64,000 nucleotides of DNA, taken from the NCBI GenBank assembly GCA_903825035.1, contig CAIJYV010000021.1, positions 80,367-144,366 on the forward strand, written 5' to 3'. The notes under the pieces are model-generated. The model had not been told where the DNA came from. It saw nothing but the letters and a program-made list of their open reading frames with translations, and made no database searches. Source of the DNA: an uncultured Actinomycetes bacterium. GTDB lineage: Bacteria; Actinomycetota; Acidimicrobiia; Acidimicrobiales; RAAP-2. Below are positions 58,673-64,000 of this stretch, piece by piece; position 1 is the first letter of the stretch; each line of letters opens with the position of its first letter. Made by a program: the position numbers and the translations under genes.

Positions 58673-61315
58673 GTGATATTGAGCAGGCCCGCACCTCACT
58701 TCTCTCAACGCAGTATTCACCTGCCGGGCCTTGCGCTCGTCCTGCTGCTCTTGATTGGACTGGCTCCCGTTTCATCGGCCCGCGCCGCCACCGGTGGTAT
58801 TAGTGGTGATGCCGCTAACTCGAGTTGGTACCCCAACCAAACTGAATTAACTCCCTCTTCGGTCGCTTACAACTTTGGCGAACTGTACCGAACACAACTC
58901 GAAGGTCAGATTTTTGCCCAGCCGCTGGATTATCAGGGCATCGTTCTAGTCGCCACCCAGGCGGACATGGTCTACGGCGTTTCGGCCGCATCAGGAACAA
59001 TCCTTTGGAGCGACACGCTGTACAACCTGAATGACAGCAACCTAGGAACCGTATCCGCTCCCTACGGTGGCTGTGGTGATATCGGTTCGCAGTTGGGCGT
59101 TACCTCGACCCCAGTCGTCGATCCGGCAACCGGAATTATGTACGTAGTTGCAGCGGTAACCGTACAAGGCGTGCCGCAGTATCGGATTTTTGCTCTGAAC
59201 GCCAATGACGGTACCGTCGCCAACGGTTGGGCTAACACTGGACTGCAGGTGCAAGGTGATGCGATTAACTCAAATCCCTCGTTTCCCACAACCTTTAACG
59301 CCGCTCACGAGACGCAACGGACCGGATTGGTTCTCGTCAATGGCGTGGTCTACGCCGGCTTTAGTGCCCAGTGTGACTACGCGCCCTACCAAGGGTGGGT
59401 CGTTGGTGTGAGCACCAACACGCAGTCACTCACCTCGCTCTGGTCGTCAGCAGTGGCCGATGCCAACGGGAATTCGTTGAACGGTGGTGGAATCTGGCAA
59501 TCGGGCGGCGCGCCGGTGGTTGATGCCAATGGGAATCTCTATTACTCAACCGGGAACGCATTTGGCATGACCTACCCGAATCCGGAATCGGGAATCGGGA
59601 ATCCGCTCTCGACCTACAGCGAAGCGGTCGTAAAACTCAACAGCCTCAATGGTCAACTGAGCGCCACGGACTGGTTTACTCCGACCAATGCGCTCAACTT
59701 AGACCGTGCCGACTTGGATTTCGCTTCCGGCGGACCTGTCGCTCTACCCTCTTCAATGAGTTCATCGCAGTACCCCAATGTCATGCTCCAGCTCGGCAAA
59801 TACGGCGTGCTTGACGTTTTAAACATGAATAATTTGGGTGGATACGGCAGTGGTCCCGGTGGTACCGATGCGCTGATCTCGAGTGTCCAAGCCACCGGTG
59901 GTGCTTGGTCGCATCCAGCAATCTGGCCCGGCGACGGTGGTTACGTCTACGCCACCGTGACCGGCACTCCTCAACAGCAGTATCCATCAAACCCCGGAAC
60001 GCTCGATGTCTTCAAAGAGTCCATCGACAACACTGGCGCGCCCCAATTCAGCCTGGTCGGCACCACGTCGAATTCCTCAACTGGATATATGAACTTTGGT
60101 AGTAGCTCGCCGATCGTCACCTCCGATGGAATCACTACTGGATCGGCCCTCGTATGGGTGGTGCAGATGCCAAATGGACCTGGCGGCTCAGCAACTCTGG
60201 ATGCCTATTCCGCGGTCCCCACCAATCCAGGACCAAGTGGCTCGCTCCACCTGGTGTGGCAATCTCCCTACAACTTCAACGGCGAAAAACTCAGTCAACC
60301 TGGGGTGGGCGACAATATGGTTTTTGTTGGCACCCGCGATGGTCAGCTCATTGGTTACGGCCTCAATACCGCACCCGAGGTCACGAGTAATGGTGTGAAC
60401 TTTGGGAGCGCCCAAGCTGGCAAGACCGTGCAACGATTCGCCACCGTCACCGCAACGTCGTCGACCGTGGTGAGTTCCTTGGCGATTTCGGGAAGTGCGT
60501 TCCACTTGGCTGCGAATGTACCCACCACACCGAGAACTCTGCTGACCGGGCAGAACCTCGCTGTCCCGATTACCTTCAGCCCCACCGCTCACGGGACAAA
60601 CTCTGGCCAGTTAACAATTAATACCTCGCACGGCTCGTTCAATGTTGCCCTGATTGGAGTCGAAGTTACCTCTTCACACTTTGCCCTATCGAGCCCAGTG
60701 ATTGACTTTGGGTTCCACCCAATTTCGAGTGGAGCCGTTTCCTTGAAAGTCTCGGTACGCAATCTTTCGCGGTCTTCAATCAAGGTCTTGGGATTCGACA
60801 AGTCTGCACTGAGCAGTGTCTACACAATTTCAAATCTTCCCACCTCGAAATTCATCTGGTCGAAGCACTGGTATAGCTTCACGGTCACCTTCCACCCACC
60901 AGGAACTTCGGGCAATTTTGCCCGCGACTACCCTTCGTTGCTAACACTAAAAACATCGATTGGCAACGCTGGAATTCCACTTTTTGCGACCGCCGCACCA
61001 TCGTCAAACTTGGCGCTCACCGCCTCGTCGCTCAACTTTGGTCGAGTAAGGGTTGGGCATTCTGTTGCCTTGCGATTCCGGCTTTTGAATAATGGTGGTC
61101 TGCCGTTGCGAATCACCCAGGCCCAATCGCTCAGTGCTCCATTCGCATTGAACGTTCCGATTCAAGTTGGGGCGACCTTCTCTCCCAACGCCAACGTCAC
61201 TGTCACGGTCACTTTCCACCCGACTCGAAGAGGTGTCTTCTCAGCCCAGCTGGCCATTAAGGGAAATGATGACACTGGAATTCACAGGCTCAAATTGTCC
61301 GGCACCGCCTACTAA
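58673..61315 (+). CDS. Secreted PQQ-propeller protein with three ASH/choice-of-anchor-D domains
   Basis: An 880-residue exported protein. After the signal peptide (to about 41) comes a beta-propeller of PQQ-like repeats (about 60-560), for example VLVATQADMVYGVSAASGTILW and NLYYSTGNAFG. Three ASPM/SPD-2/Hydin-type beta domains follow (about 570-665, 670-785 and 790-880), with repeats of the kind LNFGRVRVGHSVALRF and VTVTFHPTRRGVFSAQL. No catalytic dehydrogenase residues are evident, so a structural or binding role at the cell surface is more likely than a PQQ enzyme. The GTG start is set by the -10 box. Confidence 0.82.
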   Translation: MILSRPAPHFSQRSIHLPGLALVLLLLIGLAPVSSARAATGGISGDAANSSWYPNQTELTPSSVAYNFGELYRTQLEGQIFAQPLDYQGIVLVATQADMVYGVSAASGTILWSDTLYNLNDSNLGTVSAPYGGCGDIGSQLGVTSTPVVDPATGIMYVVAAVTVQGVPQYRIFALNANDGTVANGWANTGLQVQGDAINSNPSFPTTFNAAHETQRTGLVLVNGVVYAGFSAQCDYAPYQGWVVGVSTNTQSLTSLWSSAVADANGNSLNGGGIWQSGGAPVVDANGNLYYSTGNAFGMTYPNPESGIGNPLSTYSEAVVKLNSLNGQLSATDWFTPTNALNLDRADLDFASGGPVALPSSMSSSQYPNVMLQLGKYGVLDVLNMNNLGGYGSGPGGTDALISSVQATGGAWSHPAIWPGDGGYVYATVTGTPQQQYPSNPGTLDVFKESIDNTGAPQFSLVGTTSNSSTGYMNFGSSSPIVTSDGITTGSALVWVVQMPNGPGGSATLDAYSAVPTNPGPSGSLHLVWQSPYNFNGEKLSQPGVGDNMVFVGTRDGQLIGYGLNTAPEVTSNGVNFGSAQAGKTVQRFATVTATSSTVVSSLAISGSAFHLAANVPTTPRTLLTGQNLAVPITFSPTAHGTNSGQLTINTSHGSFNVALIGVEVTSSHFALSSPVIDFGFHPISSGAVSLKVSVRNLSRSSIKVLGFDKSALSSVYTISNLPTSKFIWSKHWYSFTVTFHPPGTSGNFARDYPSLLTLKTSIGNAGIPLFATAAPSSNLALTASSLNFGRVRVGHSVALRFRLLNNGGLPLRITQAQSLSAPFALNVPIQVGATFSPNANVTVTVTFHPTRRGVFSAQLAIKGNDDTGIHRLKLSGTAY

Positions 61316-61412
61316 TCGCATCCAGATTGCTCGGTTTCTTGCTATTCGCTTCGCCGGCCAGAGGCGGCAGTCTTTCAGGCCATTATCTCGACCAACTATC
61401 CTTGTAACTTCA

Positions 61413-61487
61413 GCCGGTGTGGCGCAGTGGTAGCGCAACTGATTTGTAATCAGTAGGTCGTGGGTTCGACCCCCACCGCCGGCTCCA
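61413..61487 (+). tRNA. tRNA-Thr(UGU)
   Basis: A 75-nt tRNA with encoded CCA (61485-61487). Acceptor GCCGGTG pairs with CGCCGGC with one G-U. Anticodon stem ACTGA/TCAGT encloses TTTGTAA, anticodon TGT. T arm GTGGG TTCGACC CCCAC. A TATCCT box at 61397-61402 is a plausible -10. The following mscL ribosome binding site starts one base after the CCA. Confidence 0.97.
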
Positions 61488-61497
61488 AAGGAGAAAT

Positions 61498-61950
61498 ATG
61501 AAATTAGTAGAACGCTTTAGAAATACCATCAAGGAATTTCGGTCCTTCGCCCTGCGAGCGAACGCCCTGGACTTAGCGATTGGAGTATCCCTCGGTGCTG
61601 CATTCACCACCGTGGTACATGCCATTGTCACCAGTCTTTTCACCCCACTCATCGCGGCCGTTTGGGGAAATGTCAACGTTTCGACGCTCTCGTTCCAGAT
61701 CCACGGCACGACATTCAACTATGGGCAAGCGGTCAACGGTGCTGTTTCACTCTTCATCGTCGCTGCGACTTTATTCTTCTTTGTCGTCAAACCCTTGAAC
61801 GGCCTCCGTCGTCGCCTCGGTTTAGATACCAGTTCATCACTGCCGAAAGCACCTTGTCCTGCCTGCTTCACTGAGATCGACATTCGCTCCAAGCGATGCG
61901 CCAGCTGCACGGAATCTCTTCCAGTCGGCTGGAGTGATCTAACTAGCTAA
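61498..61950 (+). CDS. mscL: Large-conductance mechanosensitive channel MscL with C-terminal zinc ribbon
   Basis: A 150-residue pressure-relief channel subunit. The amphipathic N-terminus is followed by TM1 (DLAIGVSLGAAFTTVVHAIVTSLFTPLI, about 25-53), a periplasmic loop and TM2 (SLFIVAATLFFFVVKPLNGL). The usual C-terminal helix bundle is replaced or followed by a Cys4 ribbon, CPACFTEI...CASC (about 120-137). AAGGAG precedes the ATG by 4-5 nt. It starts 10 nt after tRNA-Thr, so it probably shares its transcript. It overlaps the convergent InlB-repeat gene by 8 nt. Confidence 0.93.
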   Translation: MKLVERFRNTIKEFRSFALRANALDLAIGVSLGAAFTTVVHAIVTSLFTPLIAAVWGNVNVSTLSFQIHGTTFNYGQAVNGAVSLFIVAATLFFFVVKPLNGLRRRLGLDTSSSLPKAPCPACFTEIDIRSKRCASCTESLPVGWSDLTS

Positions 61951-63748
61951 TAAGCATCTCAACTGTTGCGAAAAGCGCTCCTGTATTGCCCGGGAGAGAC
62001 CCCTCCCCCAATTGAATTACCGACACTCCGGAAATTTTCATTCTGTTGAGTTCCGCTTTGAGGTATTTAGCCACTTCATGCGCTCGGGAAGTGCTTAGCG
62101 CAGAGTCAACAGTGCCGTGTCCAGTAAAAGAAGCGTAACCAAGTATCTCTACAGACTTTGCTCTGTGAAGCCTGATGTACCTGGCAAAAACCTTGACGGA
62201 ATGTTTCATCAAACTCGTAAGAGTCGACTTTTGCCTAGCAAAGATACCTATAGTTCCAAAAATTTGCCAAGGAACCGAATCGCCCCAGATTGCAAAATAG
62301 CGAGTTGAAGTGGCGGGCGTGACCACTTGATCGGGCGCAAAACTTGGAACAGTTGCGGTTGCGTCAGTCGACCACCCAATTAGAACTTTCCCAGTGTTTG
62401 AAGTGGTAGATATTGTCGGCAGGCGAAAACTATCCCCGCTGCTTACGACTATCGGAATCGCCGATGTCGTGCCGCCGTTAGCTTCGTAACTTATCGAGAA
62501 ACTTGGATTTGGCGTCCATTTCGCGGCAAGGGTTTCGGTAGCGTCTGGATATATATAAGCCCCTCCTGAGCCGACGAGAATGGATAAATTACTCGCTTGA
62601 TACCAACCATCGAAAATGTATCCTGCTTTATTCGCAATGGGAAGTTGAATCGCAGGACTTCCATAAACGAAGTTAAAGGTTTGGCGATACACGCTTCCAC
62701 CGTTTGGATCAAGGGTAATGGTGTATGTATTCACTTGCCATCGCCCATAAAGTACGCAGTTCGTGCTTGGCGTAAAACTTCCTCCACCAATACCAACTTG
62801 AGATCCGGAAACGCTTGAATCAAACCAGCCGAGAAACGTATATCCAGGTCTTGTTGGAAACGGAAGCGTCAGTGGAGTTGATCCAACCTGATAGGAGGTG
62901 TTTGCAGAGAGAGTTGCACCTTTAGAATCTAAGTACTCAACTGAGTAAATCTCAGGAGTCCATACTGCCCAAAAACTGCCATCCCCGAGCAACAAGTATT
63001 GAGCTCCTGGAAGGATGACCGCCCCTCCCCCGTCTTGAGTAGAGCTCCAACCGGAAAAGATATATCCGCTTTTTGAAAGCGAGCTCGCCCCAGGAATGGT
63101 AATTGTACTGCCGCTCAAGTTCGTTATTGAAGGCACTGTTTGTGTCGCTCCGTTCGAGTTGAACGAAATCGTATATGCAGGAATCAAGTTCCAACTTGCG
63201 TATAGATCAAGGTTTGATTCGAACGAAAATTGTGCCCCATCACTGAAACTTGTGCCAGTGCCGTCGCTCGATGTGTTCCAATTTGAAAACCTATATCCAG
63301 AATTCGTAAACGACGCACACAGATTCAATTCAAGAGTTAGGGCCGTGGTTGTATTTGCCGACTGCGTACATGATGTGGAGTCACCCACAAATCCATTTTC
63401 ATGGAAAATCACAGTGTGGTACTGACGTTGCCAAATTGCATATAGCGAGATCGCTGCAGTGAAGGAATAAGTTTGCAAGTTTACATAGGTAGTGCCGGTT
63501 CCATCGGGTTTGGAGTTCCATCCAGTGAATGTGTACCCGGGATTTGAAAATGGCGGATTTAGCGCAGCGAACGCCGTCAGCGCAGTTGCCACATTGTTGG
63601 TCTCTGTCGCGGATACAAGATCGCCTACATGTGAATTTTCGTAAAAGGTCACGGTTTTGAACTGCACGAACCCTTGAGCGGTACCAGCGCAAATAGAACT
63701 ACTCATCAAGACCGTGAGAACGAGAACGCCTATTCGACACTTTTTCAA
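61943..63748 (-). CDS. Secreted InlB B-repeat protein with OmpA-like C-terminus
   Basis: About 601 residues with a signal peptide (MKKCRIGVLVLTVLMSS...). Six Listeria-Bacteroides/InlB B-type repeats follow, recognised by GY-x-F-x-GW (YTFTGWNSKPDG, YIFSGWSSTQDG, YTFLGWFDSS, YIFDGWYQ and others, about 40-490). The C-terminal OmpA-like domain has EILGYASFTGHG and LSTSRAHEVAKYL (about 500-601). It probably binds other cells or wall polymer. I prefer the TTG at 63748 (GGAG upstream, good signal peptide); TTG at 63778 is the alternative. The gene is clearly AT-richer than its neighbours. Confidence 0.85.
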   Translation of the reverse strand: MKKCRIGVLVLTVLMSSSICAGTAQGFVQFKTVTFYENSHVGDLVSATETNNVATALTAFAALNPPFSNPGYTFTGWNSKPDGTGTTYVNLQTYSFTAAISLYAIWQRQYHTVIFHENGFVGDSTSCTQSANTTTALTLELNLCASFTNSGYRFSNWNTSSDGTGTSFSDGAQFSFESNLDLYASWNLIPAYTISFNSNGATQTVPSITNLSGSTITIPGASSLSKSGYIFSGWSSTQDGGGAVILPGAQYLLLGDGSFWAVWTPEIYSVEYLDSKGATLSANTSYQVGSTPLTLPFPTRPGYTFLGWFDSSVSGSQVGIGGGSFTPSTNCVLYGRWQVNTYTITLDPNGGSVYRQTFNFVYGSPAIQLPIANKAGYIFDGWYQASNLSILVGSGGAYIYPDATETLAAKWTPNPSFSISYEANGGTTSAIPIVVSSGDSFRLPTISTTSNTGKVLIGWSTDATATVPSFAPDQVVTPATSTRYFAIWGDSVPWQIFGTIGIFARQKSTLTSLMKHSVKVFARYIRLHRAKSVEILGYASFTGHGTVDSALSTSRAHEVAKYLKAELNRMKISGVSVIQLGEGSLPGNTGALFATVEMLIS

Positions 63749-63837
63749 TTCTTTGCTCCAGTTTCGTTTGACCCCCAACGGTTGGGAAACCGCCTAACGC
63801 AAAGAATCTAAGTATCTTGAGGCAACTTTTCTAATAT

Positions 63838-64000
63838 TTACAAAGGGCGCAATCTCCGCTGCCTTGCAACTTCAAACGCTGCAATAGACACTGCAACTCC
63901 AGCGTTTAACGAGCTGATCTTGCCCATTTGGGGGATCGAAACGACCTTCTGACAGCGTTTTCTAGTCAAGGACGAAAGTCCTTTTTCCTCGCCACCGACA
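63838..64000 (-). CDS. rlmB: SpoU-family 23S rRNA 2'-O-methyltransferase (RlmB-like), C-terminal part
   Basis: The last 53 codons of a gene entering from the right edge, ending at TAA 63840-63838. The fragment VGGEEKGLS, then [22 protein letters not shown] is the SpoU motif 2/3 region: the SAM-binding trefoil knot with the conserved Asn-x-x-x-Ala-x-x-x. RlmB (G2251) is the most common bacterial match, but TrmH-like relatives share the end. Confidence 0.85.
   Translation of the reverse strand, partial: VGGEEKGLSSLTRKRCQKVVSIPQMGKISSLNAGVAVSIAAFEVARQRRLRPL

Overview
The window looks like the chromosome of a free-living, monoderm actinobacterium, most likely Acidimicrobiia or a related basal lineage. 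Pointers are the rimO-pgsA-cinA-recA string, coproheme decarboxylase (HemQ), glucosyl-3-phosphoglycerate synthase (GpgS), a class F sortase, an actinobacterial SOS box, medium GC content, frequent GTG/TTG starts, and about nineteen genes with a TANNNT -10 box ending 6-7 nt before the start codon (leaderless transcripts). The placement is inferred; there is no rRNA gene here. An acid-type S53 protease and an ice-binding protein hint at a cool, acidic or freshwater/soil habitat.

Layout. 1-2.5 kb: deoC followed by two aldehyde dehydrogenases (the second cut by the window edge). 2.5-4.9 kb: dTDP-rhamnose genes rmlC-rmlB, divergent from rmlA. 5-10 kb: bioY, an Xaa-Pro aminopeptidase, serB, an MFS exporter and an acetyltransferase. 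10-14.7 kb: recA, cinA, pgsA, rimO and tRNA-Ser(GCU). 14.8-19.1 kb: an amino-acid ABC transporter, a NUDIX hydrolase and two membrane proteins. 19.1-25.9 kb: two large secreted proteins (an S53 sedolisin and a putative glycoside-hydrolase-like protein), an overlooked 58-residue membrane protein and an unrecognised gene pair. 25.9-30 kb: typA, tRNA-Ser(UGA) and a short accessory stretch with a DUF4143-type ATPase. 30-37.4 kb: pheA, a PLP decarboxylase, agmatinase, a DUF3048 protein, two GNATs, a PaiB-like protein and a CLC transporter. 37.5-42.6 kb: a fructose/ribose-type ABC transporter, a LacI regulator and a ROK fructokinase. 42.6-51.5 kb: a YHS-fused permease, secreted cell-surface enzymes, an old yellow enzyme, a sortase with an ice-binding protein, and a GNAT. 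51.5-58.6 kb: NUDIX, hemQ, tetR, groEL, a MoaD-like sulfur carrier, a threonine-synthase-like enzyme behind a SAM riboswitch, gpgS and a LytR_C protein. 58.7-64 kb: a PQQ/ASH secreted protein, tRNA-Thr(UGU), mscL, an InlB-repeat/OmpA protein and the end of rlmB.

Most notable reading: at 55.3-57 kb a SAM-sensing leader precedes a threonine-synthase family gene whose stop overlaps the start of a ThiS/MoaD-like protein ending in Gly-Gly. That arrangement argues for protein-thiocarboxylate-dependent homocysteine (methionine) synthesis from O-phosphohomoserine rather than threonine synthesis.

Genes are packed tightly. Many neighbours overlap by ATGA or TAATG, and four convergent pairs share a 4-base stop overlap.
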